From: Phenylobacterium sp.
GTDB lineage: Bacteria; Pseudomonadota; Alphaproteobacteria; Caulobacterales; Caulobacteraceae
DNA: 64,000 bases
Assembly: GCF_030651185.1 (NCBI RefSeq)
Contig: NZ_JAUSCJ010000039.1
Span: forward strand, 62,001-126,000
Reading direction: 5' to 3'
Shown piece after piece: positions 1-9,100 of the stretch. A program made the translations under genes and the position numbers. Below the pieces are notes generated by a model. It was given only the letters and a program-made list of their open reading frames with translations. It made no database searches and was not told the DNA's origin. Each line of letters begins with the position of its first letter. Position 1 is the first letter of the stretch.

Positions 1-1
1 G

Positions 2-1003
2 CTGGCCGGCATCGTCGCCGGCTTCCTGCTGACCGCCGTGCCCAACTGGACCGGACGCCTGCCCGTGATGGGCGCGCCGCTCGCCGCCCTGTCTGGCCTG
101 TGGCTGGCGGGGCGCCTGGCGATGCTGGCGGCCACCGAGCTCGGGGTCTGGGCCAGCGTGATCGACAGCGCCTTTCTGGTGGTGTTCGCCGGTGTGATCT
201 GGCGAGAGGTCCTGGCCGCGCGCAACTGGCGCAACCTGGCCGTCTGCGCCCTGGTCACCGTGCTGGCCTGCGCCAATATCGCCTTCCACCTGGGGGGCCT
301 TGCGCCCGAGGCGGTCGGCCAGCGGGCCGCGCTCGGAGCGGTGTCGGTGCTGATCGCCCTGATCGGCGGTCGGGTCACCCCAAGCTTCACCCGCAACTGG
401 CTGAGCCAGCATGCGCCCGGCCCGCTACCCGCCCCGGCCGACCGCGCCGACACGGCCGCCCTGATCCTCACCGGTCTGGCCGCCGTCGCCTGGATGGCGG
501 CTCCTGAAAACTCCCTGGCCGGCGTATTGCTGACCGCTTCGGGCCTCGCGGCCCTGGCCCGCCTGGCGCGCTGGCAAGGCCTGCGGACCCTGGCCGAGCC
601 GCTGGTCTGGGTTCTCCACCTTGGCTATGCTTGGCTGGGAGTGGGCCTTGTCCTCACCGGTCTCACCATCCTGGCGCCCGACATCGTGCCGCGCACCGCC
701 GGGGTCCACGCCCTGACGGCGGGCGCGGTCGGGGTCATGACCCTGGCCATGATGACCCGCGCCACCCGCGGCCATAGCGGCCGGCCGCGAGTGGCTGACG
801 GCTGGACGCTGGCCATCTACCTGCTGGTCAACGCCGCGGCCCTTGTGCGGGTCGGCGCCGGCTTCGGTGGGGCAGGCGGCACGGTCTTGCTGGCGGTCTC
901 CGGCGGCCTCTGGAGCGCGGCCTTCGGCGGCTTCGCCCTGGCCTATGGCCCCATGCTGCTGGGATGGCCCGCCCGCCCGCGCGGCAGGGCTATTGCGGCT
1001 TAA
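2..1003 (+). CDS. nnrS: NnrS family membrane protein (5' truncated by window)
   Basis: The reading frame is already open at base 2, so the gene starts outside the window; a GTG at 38 is internal. The first visible residues hold the family-typical GFLLTAVPNWTG motif. The rest is a hydrophobic multi-spanning protein (roughly ten membrane segments visible). About 330 residues are present; I estimate 60-70 N-terminal residues are missing. NnrS proteins are haem/copper membrane proteins tied to denitrification and nitric oxide stress. This fits the adjacent Nar operon and FNR-type regulator. The family call is confident; the precise role is not established by sequence. Confidence 0.85.
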   Translation: MAGIVAGFLLTAVPNWTGRLPVMGAPLAALSGLWLAGRLAMLAATELGVWASVIDSAFLVVFAGVIWREVLAARNWRNLAVCALVTVLACANIAFHLGGLAPEAVGQRAALGAVSVLIALIGGRVTPSFTRNWLSQHAPGPLPAPADRADTAALILTGLAAVAWMAAPENSLAGVLLTASGLAALARLARWQGLRTLAEPLVWVLHLGYAWLGVGLVLTGLTILAPDIVPRTAGVHALTAGAVGVMTLAMMTRATRGHSGRPRVADGWTLAIYLLVNAAALVRVGAGFGGAGGTVLLAVSGGLWSAAFGGFALAYGPMLLGWPARPRGRAIAA

Positions 1004-1153
1004 CCGAAGTCAAGGCGCCGGCCCTCAGCCGTCATACCCAGGGCGGGCCTTGCCCCCTAGGTTCACTCTCGATCCGCCCGTTGCGCGCGACGCCACTCCT
1101 CCCTTCGGCGTCGGCTTGGGTGACGTCGACACCGGCGATCCGCCGGGTCTTGG

Positions 1154-1173
1154 GGCGCCGGGAAACCGGCGCC
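1154..1173 (+). other. GAAA-tetraloop hairpin in moaA leader
   Basis: A perfect 8-bp stem (GGCGCCGG / CCGGCGCC) closed by a GAAA tetraloop lies 27 bases before the moaA ATG. It could shape the mRNA leader. I do not see the full set of helices expected for a molybdenum-cofactor riboswitch, so no regulatory function is claimed. The rest of the 1004-1200 gap shows no gene. Confidence 0.35.
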
Positions 1174-1200
1174 TCCTCTGTCCCGTGAGGAACCTGTCCC

Positions 1201-2190
1201 ATGGACCGCCTGATCGACGGGTTCGGCCGCCGCTTCCGCTACCTGCGCCTCTCGGTGACGGAGGTGTGCAATTTCCGCTGCACCTACTGCCTGCCCGACG
1301 GCTACCGGAAATCCGCCGGGCCCGCCTTCCTCGGCGTCGATGAGATCGGCAGGCTGGTCTCCACCTTCCAGCGGCTCGGGATCGAGAAGGTGCGGCTCAC
1401 CGGGGGCGAGCCCACGGTGCGCAAGGACATCGGCCACATCATCGCCCGGGTCGCTGACGTCCCCGGGATCGCCAAGGTCGCCATGACCACCAACGGCTGG
1501 AATTTGAACCGCCACGTCTCCAGCTGGCGCGCGGCGGGCCTGACCAATCTGAACGTCTCCATCGACAGTCTGGACCGCCAGGCCTTCACCCGCCTGACCG
1601 GCCATGACCGCCTCGATCAGGTTGTGGCCGGCCTCGACCAGGCCCTCGCCATCGGGGTGCCGACGGTGAAGGTCAACGCGGTGCTGCTCCGTGACAGCCT
1701 GGAGAACGGCTTCTCCGACTTCGCCGAGTTCGTCCGCGACCGTCCGGTGGCCGTCCGTTTCATCGAATTGATGCGCACGGCCGACAACGCCGCCTATTTC
1801 GCCGACCAGCACGTGAGCGGCGAGCGGTTGAAGACCTGGCTGGCCCAGGAGGGCTGGAGCGCCCGCGTCCGGGCCTCCGACGACGGCCCGGCCACGGAAT
1901 ACGAGCATCGCGACTTCGCCGGGCGTATCGGCTTGATCGCCCCCTATGGCGCCGGGTTCTGCGACGGCTGCAATCGCCTGCGCGTCACGGCCCAGGGGCT
2001 GCTGCGCCTGTGCCTGTTCGGCCAGGGCGGGGTGAGCCTGCGCGACCTGCTGGCCGCCGACGCGGGCGAGGGGGCTTCGGATCTCCTGGCGGGCCGGATC
2101 GCCCAGGCGCTGACAGGCAAGCCGCTTGGCCACGACCTGGCCAGTAGCCAAGCCGGGGACACCCGGAACCTCGCGCAGTTCGGCGGCTAG
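1201..2190 (+). CDS. moaA: GTP 3',8-cyclase MoaA
   Basis: Radical-SAM enzyme of the first step of molybdenum cofactor synthesis, converting GTP to 3',8-cyclo-GTP. The radical-SAM cluster motif CNFRCTYC gives Cys23, Cys27 and Cys30. The C-terminal cluster is C-x2-C-x13-C (FCDGC...LC). The chain ends in the conserved double glycine. The 329-residue length is normal. A GAGGA Shine-Dalgarno lies 9 bases before the ATG. Its product is needed for NarG, whose gene lies 5 kb downstream, and mobA is also in the cluster. The stop codon sits inside a palindromic element shared with the convergent regulator gene. Confidence 0.95.
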   Translation: MDRLIDGFGRRFRYLRLSVTEVCNFRCTYCLPDGYRKSAGPAFLGVDEIGRLVSTFQRLGIEKVRLTGGEPTVRKDIGHIIARVADVPGIAKVAMTTNGWNLNRHVSSWRAAGLTNLNVSIDSLDRQAFTRLTGHDRLDQVVAGLDQALAIGVPTVKVNAVLLRDSLENGFSDFAEFVRDRPVAVRFIELMRTADNAAYFADQHVSGERLKTWLAQEGWSARVRASDDGPATEYEHRDFAGRIGLIAPYGAGFCDGCNRLRVTAQGLLRLCLFGQGGVSLRDLLAADAGEGASDLLAGRIAQALTGKPLGHDLASSQAGDTRNLAQFGG

Positions 2191-2294
2191 AGCCTTTTAG
2201 GGTCAGATGAGATCATCTGACCCGTTCAAAATGGCTCTAATTCAAAGAGATAGAGCGCGTCGGGCGGGCTTCCACTTAACCCTGACGCGCTCTA
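2188..2294. repeat. Two nested palindromes bridging convergent stop codons
   Basis: First palindrome: outer arms TAGAGCC (2188-2194) and GGCTCTA (2233-2239), with inner arms GGGTCAGATG (2200-2209) and CATCTGACCC (2214-2223). Second: TAGAGCGCGTC (2251-2261) pairs with GACGCGCTCTA (2284-2294). The moaA stop lies in the first left arm and the regulator stop in the last right arm. Likely a bidirectional terminator or a dispersed intergenic palindrome. There is no clear T-tract. Confidence 0.6.
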
Positions 2295-3053
2295 GCTGGC
2301 GCGGGCGGGCCAGAGCTCCCGCTCGGCCTTGCCGATGGGCGCCGCGCTGGGGGGCTGGTGATTGTCGATCAGCGGATCGGGCTTGGCCAGGCGTTCCAGC
2401 ACCACGGGCCGGGCGATGGTGACCTCCGGGCCGTTCACCACCACGCCGTAGCCCGTGAGCGTGGCGAAGGCGCGCGACAGGTTCTCCGGCGTCATGCCCA
2501 ACAGGGAGGCCAGCAGGCGCTTCTCGTGGGGCAGGGTGAAGGTCTCGGCTCCGCCCTGGCGCACCTTCTGGGTGATCAGGTAGTTGGCCAGGCGCTCGGC
2601 GCCGCCGCGAAGTTTCTGGTTCTTCAACGCACGCACCAGGCCGCGATAGCAGCCGGCGAGTTCAAGGGTTGCGGCGTAGCTGAAGCGAGGGTCAGTCTGC
2701 ATGGCCCGGCGCAGGGCCTCGCCCGAGAGCATCAGGATGTCCGACCGCTCGACGGTGCGGGCGCTCATCAGGGCGTCGGCGTCCAGGGCGACGGCGGCGA
2801 AAATGAAGGTGGAGACCGGCCGCAGCACCGCCAGGGTGGTCTCCTTGTCGTTCCAGGTGCCCTCCAGTTCCACCAGCCCGTCGAGCAGGACATAGAGGAA
2901 GTCCACCGGGTCGCCCTCGTGCAGGAGGGTGGTGCCTGCCGGGAATTTCTGGAGGAAGGCGCCGGCCGTCACGGCGCTGAACGTCTCGTCAGAGACGCCG
3001 GAGAACAGGGCCAGGTCCTTTACGCGCTCCACGTCCACGACTCGCATCGACAT
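2292..3053 (-). CDS. Crp/Fnr family regulator, NarR-like, no Fe-S cysteines
   Basis: Residues ~15-125 form a cyclic-nucleotide-binding-type sensor fold and ~165-215 a Crp helix-turn-helix. The recognition helix contains PENLSR, keeping the Glu, Ser and Arg that read TTGAT half-sites in FNR. The only cysteine visible is in the dimerisation region, so it cannot bind an FNR-type [4Fe-4S] cluster. It therefore belongs with NarR/DNR/NnrR-like regulators that respond to nitrate, nitrite or NO. It is divergent from narK1 across a region with three FNR-type boxes, which suggests it controls the nar operon and perhaps itself. An ATG two codons further in is an alternative start. Confidence 0.8.
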   Translation of the reverse strand: MSMRVVDVERVKDLALFSGVSDETFSAVTAGAFLQKFPAGTTLLHEGDPVDFLYVLLDGLVELEGTWNDKETTLAVLRPVSTFIFAAVALDADALMSARTVERSDILMLSGEALRRAMQTDPRFSYAATLELAGCYRGLVRALKNQKLRGGAERLANYLITQKVRQGGAETFTLPHEKRLLASLLGMTPENLSRAFATLTGYGVVVNGPEVTIARPVVLERLAKPDPLIDNHQPPSAAPIGKAERELWPARAS

Positions 3054-3106
3054 TCGGATGGTCCCCTTGCGTCAACCATCAATCGGGTGAGGCGGCGAAC
3101 CGAGCC

Positions 3107-3120
3107 TTGATCTGGATCAA
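3107..3120 (+). promoter_or_regulatory. FNR/NarR-type box 1 (perfect)
   Basis: TTGATCTGGATCAA is an exact TTGAT-N4-ATCAA palindrome, 53 bases upstream of the regulator ATG. It is well placed for control of the regulator gene and may act with box 2. Confidence 0.75.
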
Positions 3121-3153
3121 GCGACGCCAATGCGCCGCGGGCGGCGAGGCGGC

Positions 3154-3167
3154 TTGATGTTCATCAA
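3154..3167 (+). promoter_or_regulatory. FNR/NarR-type box 2 (perfect)
   Basis: TTGATGTTCATCAA exactly matches TTGAT-N4-ATCAA. It lies between the regulator and narK1, about 195 bases upstream of the preferred narK1 start. Confidence 0.75.
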
Positions 3168-3267
3168 ATCTCGTCGCCAACAAAAGTAATCAGAGAAGCG
3201 GAATATATAAAGTGAGCCAATATTCCTGACGGTGATGCGCTAAACCTAGCAACATCAGGCATCGTAT

Positions 3268-3281
3268 TTGACGATCATCAA
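3268..3281 (+). promoter_or_regulatory. FNR/NarR-type box 3 (one mismatch)
   Basis: TTGACGATCATCAA differs from the consensus at one half-site base. It is the closest box to narK1, about 80 bases before its preferred start. Confidence 0.6.
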
Positions 3282-3361
3282 TTCAAAGCCTCCCCGACGA
3301 CTGCATAGACTTGGCCGAAGCGAGGGCGTCTGGCCCCGCAGCACAGAGGCCGGGGGACAAG

Positions 3362-4750
3362 TTGAACGTCGCAGTCACGCCGCCCACCACAGAGAACGCT
3401 CCCGGCGCCGGCATGGCGCTGTGGATGAGCACCTTCTCGTTCACCGCCTGCTTCGCGGTCTGGACGATCTTCTCCATCATCGGGGTGCAGATTAAGCAGA
3501 ACCTCGGCCTCACCGAGGCCCAGTTCGGACTGCTGGCCGGCACCCCTATCCTCACCGGCTCGCTGGTGCGCGTCGTCCTGGGGGTCTGGGCCGACCAGTA
3601 CGGTGGCCGGGTTGTGAACCTGGTGGTGATGCTGTCGGCGGCGCTCGCCACCTTCCTGCTCTCCCACGCCCAGACCTATCCGCAGTTCCTGCTGGCGGCG
3701 CTTGGGGTCGGCATGGCCGGCGGGTCCTTCGCCGTCGGCGTGGCCTATGTCTCCAAGTTCTTCCCGAAGGAAAAGCAGGGCACCGCCCTGGGCATCTTCG
3801 GCGCCGGCAACGTCGGCGCGGCGGTCACCAAGTTCGCCGCCCCCTTCGTGATGATCGCCTATGGCTGGCAGACGGTCGCCCAGGTCTGGGCCGCGGCCCT
3901 GGCGGTGATCGCGGTGGTCTACTTCCTGCTGACCCGTGACGATCCCGAACTCCTGGAACGCCGCCGGACCGGCGCCAAGCCGGTCGCCGCGGCGATGCAG
4001 TTCGCGCCGCTTAGGAAGCTGCAGGTCTGGCGCTTCGCCCTCTACTACTTCTTCGTCTTCGGCGCCTTCGTGGCCCTGGCGCTCTGGCTGCCCCACTATC
4101 TGGTGGCGGTCTATCACCTGGACATCCGCACGGCCGGCATGCTGGCGGCGGCCTACTCCATTCCCGGGTCGCTATTCCGGGTGTTCGGCGGCTGGCTCTC
4201 CGACAAGATCGGTGCGCGCAAGGTGATGTACATCACCTTCAGCATCAGCGTGGTGGCCACCTTCCTGCTGTCCTATCCGCCCACCAGCTATGTGGTGGAC
4301 GGGGTCCATGGGCCGATCGCCTTCCGACTGGCCACGGGGCTGGTCCCCTTCATCGTCCTGCTGTTCTGCCTCGGCTTCGCCATGAGCCTGGGCAAGGCGG
4401 CGGTCTACAAGCACATCCCGGTCTACTACCCCGGCACCATCGGCTCGGTGGGGGGGCTAGTGGGCATGGTGGGCGGCCTGGGGGGCTTTGTCCTGCCCAT
4501 CGCCTTCGGAGCCTTGAACGACCTCACCGGGGTCTGGACTAGCTGCTTCATGCTGCTGTTCGTCCTGGTGGCCAGCGCCCTGACCTGGATGCACTTCGCC
4601 ATCCGCCGGATGGAGCGCGCGGGCGCGCCGCAGCTGGGTGAGCTGCCCGAACTTCCCGAGATGGCGTCCCTGCACGCCGACCTTCAACCGCGTCCGGTCT
4701 CCGGCGCGCCCGCCCGCGTGGCGACCCCCGCAACAAGAGGAGCGCCTTGA
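3362..4750 (+). CDS. narK: Nitrate/nitrite transporter, NarK1 type (MFS)
   Basis: Twelve-TM major facilitator protein of the nitrate/nitrite porter family. The N-terminal half starts with STFSFTACFAVWTIF and the loop GVWADQYGGR resembles the MFS loop 2-3 signature. The NarK1 type is usually a nitrate:proton symporter, but that assignment is inferred from family. I chose TTG 3362 because GGGGGA lies five bases upstream; TTG 3311 and ATG 3413 are alternatives. The stop overlaps the next start (TGATG). First gene of the nar operon, behind FNR-type boxes. Confidence 0.88.
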   Translation: MNVAVTPPTTENAPGAGMALWMSTFSFTACFAVWTIFSIIGVQIKQNLGLTEAQFGLLAGTPILTGSLVRVVLGVWADQYGGRVVNLVVMLSAALATFLLSHAQTYPQFLLAALGVGMAGGSFAVGVAYVSKFFPKEKQGTALGIFGAGNVGAAVTKFAAPFVMIAYGWQTVAQVWAAALAVIAVVYFLLTRDDPELLERRRTGAKPVAAAMQFAPLRKLQVWRFALYYFFVFGAFVALALWLPHYLVAVYHLDIRTAGMLAAAYSIPGSLFRVFGGWLSDKIGARKVMYITFSISVVATFLLSYPPTSYVVDGVHGPIAFRLATGLVPFIVLLFCLGFAMSLGKAAVYKHIPVYYPGTIGSVGGLVGMVGGLGGFVLPIAFGALNDLTGVWTSCFMLLFVLVASALTWMHFAIRRMERAGAPQLGELPELPEMASLHADLQPRPVSGAPARVATPATRGAP

Positions 4751-6174
4751 TGGCTTCCCGCAAACCCGCCCGTCATGTCCTGACTGACTGGCGCCCCGAA
4801 GACCCGGCCTTCTGGTCGGGATCGGGCAAGGCTATCGCCAGCCGCAATCTCTGGATTTCGATCCCCAACCTGCTCCTGGCCTTCTCGGTCTGGATGGTTT
4901 GGTCGATGGTGGTGGCCAAGCTGAAGCTGGTCGGCTTCAAGTTCACCACCGAACAGCTCTTCTGGCTCACCGCTCTGCCCGCCCTCTCGGGCGCGACCCT
5001 GCGGATCTTCTACACCTTCATGGTCCCGATCCTCGGCGGCCGGCTGTGGACGACGCTGACGACCCTGTCCCTGCTGATTCCGGCGATCGGCATCGGCCTG
5101 GCCGTGCAGGATCCCACCACCCCCTATGTGGTGTTCGTGGTCCTGGCCCTGCTCTGCGGCCTGGGGGGCGGCAACTTCGCCTCCTCGATGGCCAACATCG
5201 GGTTCTTCTTCCCGAAGAGCCAAAAGGGCAATGCGCTGGCCCTCAACGCCGGGTTCGGAAACCTTGGCGTCAGCGTCATGCAGTTCCTGGTGCCGGTGGT
5301 GATCGGGATCGGGATGTTCCTGCCCCTGGTGGGCGCGCCTCAGACCGTGGTGGAAAAGGGCGTGTCGAGCACGATCTGGCTGCAGAACGCCGGCTTCGTC
5401 TGGGTCCCCTTCATTCTCGTCGCCGGCAGCCTGGCCTGGTTCGGCATGAACGACATCGCCTCGGCCCGGGCCTCCTTCGCTGAACAGTCGGTGGTGTTCA
5501 AGCGCAAGCATAACTGGGTCATCTGCTGGCTCTACGTTGGCACCTTCGGCTCGTTCATCGGCTTCTCGGCGGCCTTTCCGCTGCTGATGAAGACCCTGTT
5601 CCCCGACGTCCAAGCCATGCAGCTGGTCTTCCTTGGTCCGCTGGTGGGAGCGGCCTCGCGGGCGCTCACCGGCTGGGTTTCCGACAAGTTCGGCGGCCAC
5701 AATGTCACCCACTGGGTGTTCATCGCCCTGGCGCTCGGCGTGCTGTCGGTGATGCACAGCGTCGGCGGTTTCGGCGCCGAGCCCTCCTTCCCGATTTTCT
5801 TCGCCAGCTTCATGTGGCTGTTCCTCTGGACCGGGGTCGGAAACGCCTCGACCTTCCAGATGATCCCGGCGATCGTGCGGGCCGACATGCCTCGGCTGCT
5901 GCCGCAAGCTGATCCGGCCGCTCGCCTGAAGGCCGCGGAGATGGAGTCGGCGGCCATCGTCGGTTTCAGCTCGGCCATCGGCGCCTTCGGCGGCTTCTTC
6001 ATCCCGCTGGCCTTCGGCAACGCGATGAAGGCCACCGGCGGGCCGAGCGCCGCCCTGCTGGTCTTCCTGGCCTTCTACCTCAGCTGCGTCGCTGTGAACT
6101 GGGGCTTCTACGCCCGCAAGTCCTCGCTGCTGCAAGCGCCCCAAACCCCTACGAAGATGGAAATCGTGGCATGA
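4750..6174 (+). CDS. narK: Nitrate/nitrite transporter, NarK2 type (MFS)
   Basis: Second MFS nitrate/nitrite porter (474 aa), beginning with the NarK2-type leader that runs into SRNLWISIPNLLLAFSVWMVW. It is clearly different from the gene before it, and such NarK1/NarK2 pairs are common upstream of narGHJI in Alphaproteobacteria. NarK2 proteins are usually nitrate/nitrite antiporters, which would export nitrite made by NarG (inference). The ATG at 4750 has AGAGGAG upstream and overlaps the preceding stop by one base. Its own stop overlaps the narG start (ATGA). Confidence 0.9.
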   Translation: MASRKPARHVLTDWRPEDPAFWSGSGKAIASRNLWISIPNLLLAFSVWMVWSMVVAKLKLVGFKFTTEQLFWLTALPALSGATLRIFYTFMVPILGGRLWTTLTTLSLLIPAIGIGLAVQDPTTPYVVFVVLALLCGLGGGNFASSMANIGFFFPKSQKGNALALNAGFGNLGVSVMQFLVPVVIGIGMFLPLVGAPQTVVEKGVSSTIWLQNAGFVWVPFILVAGSLAWFGMNDIASARASFAEQSVVFKRKHNWVICWLYVGTFGSFIGFSAAFPLLMKTLFPDVQAMQLVFLGPLVGAASRALTGWVSDKFGGHNVTHWVFIALALGVLSVMHSVGGFGAEPSFPIFFASFMWLFLWTGVGNASTFQMIPAIVRADMPRLLPQADPAARLKAAEMESAAIVGFSSAIGAFGGFFIPLAFGNAMKATGGPSAALLVFLAFYLSCVAVNWGFYARKSSLLQAPQTPTKMEIVA

Positions 6175-9100
6175 GCCATACCCTTGATCGCCTGACCTTC
6201 TTCGCCCGCAAGACCGAGCTGTTCTCCGACGGCCACGGCGTCCTCACCGACGAGGATCGCAAGTGGGAGGAGGCCTATCGGCGCCGCTGGCAGCACGACA
6301 AGGTCGTCCGCTCCACCCACGGGGTGAACTGCACGGGCTCCTGCTCCTGGAAGATCTACGTCAAGGGCGGGATCGTCACCTGGGAGACCCAGCAGACTGA
6401 CTATCCGCGCACGCGGCCGGAGCTGCCCAACCACGAGCCGCGAGGCTGCGCCCGGGGCGCCAGCTACAGCTGGTACCTCTATTCCGCCAACCGGGTGAAA
6501 TACCCGCTGATCCGCTCGCGCCTGTTGAAGCTCTGGCGCGCCGCGCGGGCCACCCTCAGCCCGGTGGCCGCCTGGGCCTCGATCCAGAAGAACCCGACGC
6601 AGCGCGCCTCCTACGTGACCATGCGCGGCGCCGGCGGCTTCATCCGCGCGACCTGGGACGAGGTGACCGAGATCATCGCCGCGGCCAACGCCTACACCGT
6701 CAAGGAATGGGGTCCGGACCGCATCTTCGGCTTCTCGCCGATCCCGGCCATGTCGATGGTCTCCTACGCCGCCGGCGCCCGCTACCTGCAGCTGCTCGGC
6801 GGTGTCTGCGGCTCCTTCTACGACTGGTACTGCGACCTGCCGCCGGCCTCGCCGCAGACCTGGGGCGAACAGACCGACGTGGCCGAGAGCGCCGACTGGT
6901 TCAATTCCGGGTTCATGATCCTTTGGGGCTCCAACGTCCCGCAGACCCGCACCCCGGACGCCCACTTCTACACCGAGGCCCGCTATCGCGGCGCCAAGTC
7001 GGTGGTGATCTGCCCCGACTATTCCGAGGCCTCGAAGTTCTCCGACCTGTGGCTGCCCGTGAAGCAGGGGACCGACGCCGCCCTGGGCATGGCCTTCGGT
7101 CACGTGATCCTCAAGGAGTTCCACATCGACCGCCAGGTGCCCTACTTCCGCGACTACCTGCGGAAGTACTCGGACCTGCCGATGCTGGTGCGCCTGGTTC
7201 CCCAGGACGGCGCCTATGTGCCCGAACGCCTGCTGCGCGCCGCCGAGTTCGACAAGGCGCTGGGTGAGACCAACAACCCCGACTGGAAGACCGTCGCCCT
7301 CGACGAGACCACCGGCGAAGTGATCGTCCCCAACGGATCGATTGGCTTCCGCTGGGGCGAGGACGGCAAGTGGAACCTTGAGGAAAAGGACGGGGCCGGT
7401 CGCGAGACCACCCTGCGCCTGGGCCTCAAGGGCGTCCACGATGAGGTCGCCGCGGTGCGCTTCCCCTATTTCGGCGGCGCGGCCACCAACGGCTTCGCCA
7501 TGACCGACCATCCCGAGGTCTTGGTCCGCAATGTGCCGGTCAAGCGCATGATGCTGCCCGAGGGCGAGACCCTGGTGGCCTGCGTCTACGACCTGTTCCT
7601 GGCCAACTACGGCGTCGACCAGGGCTTCGGCGGCGACCACATGCCCGCCAGCTATGACGAGGTGGAGCCCTATTCCCCGGCCTGGGCCGAGGCGATCACC
7701 TCGGTGCCGAAGGATCAGATCATCGCCGTGGCCCGCGGCTTCGCCGGCAACGCCGAGAAGACCAATGGCAAGTCGATGGTGATCATCGGCGCGGCCATGA
7801 ACCACTGGTTCCACATGGACATGAACTACCGCGCGGCCATCAACATGCTGGTCATGTGCGGTTGCGTCGGCCAGTCCGGCGGCGGCTGGGCCCACTATGT
7901 CGGCCAGGAGAAGCTGCGGCCCCAGACCGGCTGGGCCCCGCTGGCCTTCGCCACCGACTGGGTGAAGCCGCCGCGCCAGCAGAACTCCACCTCGTTCTTC
8001 TACGCCCACTCCGACCAGTGGCGGTACGAGACCGTCGAGATGAGCGAGATCCTCTCGCCCACCGCGCCGGAAGGCGTGTGGGACGGGGCGATGATCGACT
8101 TCAACGCCAAGGCCGAGCGGATGGGCTGGCTGCCCTCGGCGCCCGCCCTGCAGACCAACCCCCTGGATGTGGCCAAGGCTGCCGCCGCGGCGGGTCAGGA
8201 CCCCAAGGCCTACGCCCTTGAGCAGCTCAAGAGCGGCGATCTGAAGATGTCCTGCATGGACCCCGACGATCCCGCCAACTGGCCGCGCAACATGTTCATC
8301 TGGCGCTCCAACCTTCTGGGCTCCTCCGGCAAGGGCCACGAGTACTTCCTCAAGCACCTGCTGGGGGCCAGCCATGGCGTCCAGGGCAAGGACCTTGGCG
8401 AGGACGGGCGGCGCAAGCCCAATGAGGTCGTCTGGCATGACGAGGCGCCGGAGGGAAAGCTCGACCTGCTGGTCACCCTCGACTTCCGGATGTCCACCAC
8501 GGCGGTCTATTCCGACATCGTCCTACCGACGGCCACCTGGTACGAGAAGAACGACCTCAACACCTCCGACATGCACCCCTTCATCCACCCGCTGTCGGCG
8601 GCGGTGGATCCGGCCTGGGAATCGAAGTCGGACTGGGAGATCTTCAAGGCGATCGCCAAGACCTTCTCCGACGTCGCCCCCGAGGTGCTCGGGGTCGAGC
8701 AGGACGTGGTTCTCACCCCGATCCAGCACGATAGCGCCGCCGAACTGGCCCAGCCCTTCGACGTCCGCGACTGGTCCAAGGGCGAGTGCGAGGCGATCCC
8801 CGGCAAGACCATGCCGCAGATCACCGTGGTCGAGCGCGACTATCCCAACACCTACAAGCGCTTCACCGCCCTTGGGCCGCTGCTCAAGGCCAGCGGTAAC
8901 GGCGGCAAGGGGATCGGCTGGAAGACCGACCATGAGGTGGACCTGCTGACCGAGCTGAACGGCGCGGTGCTGGAGGAAGGCCAGACCCAGGGCCTGGCCC
9001 GTATCGAAACCGACATCGACGCCTGCGAGACGATCCTCATGCTGGCGCCGGAGACCAACGGCGAGGTGGCGGTCAAGGCCTGGGAAGCGCTCGAGAAGCA

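Noticed and set aside
1004..1200. Possible Moco riboswitch before moaA
   Set aside because: Only one clear hairpin with a GAAA loop is present; the multi-helix core is not recognisable.
6108..8438. 776-residue open frame antisense to narK2/narG
   Set aside because: It mirrors narG codons in high-GC DNA, with low-complexity His/Gly/Ala-rich sequence and no family motif; narG is certain on the other strand.
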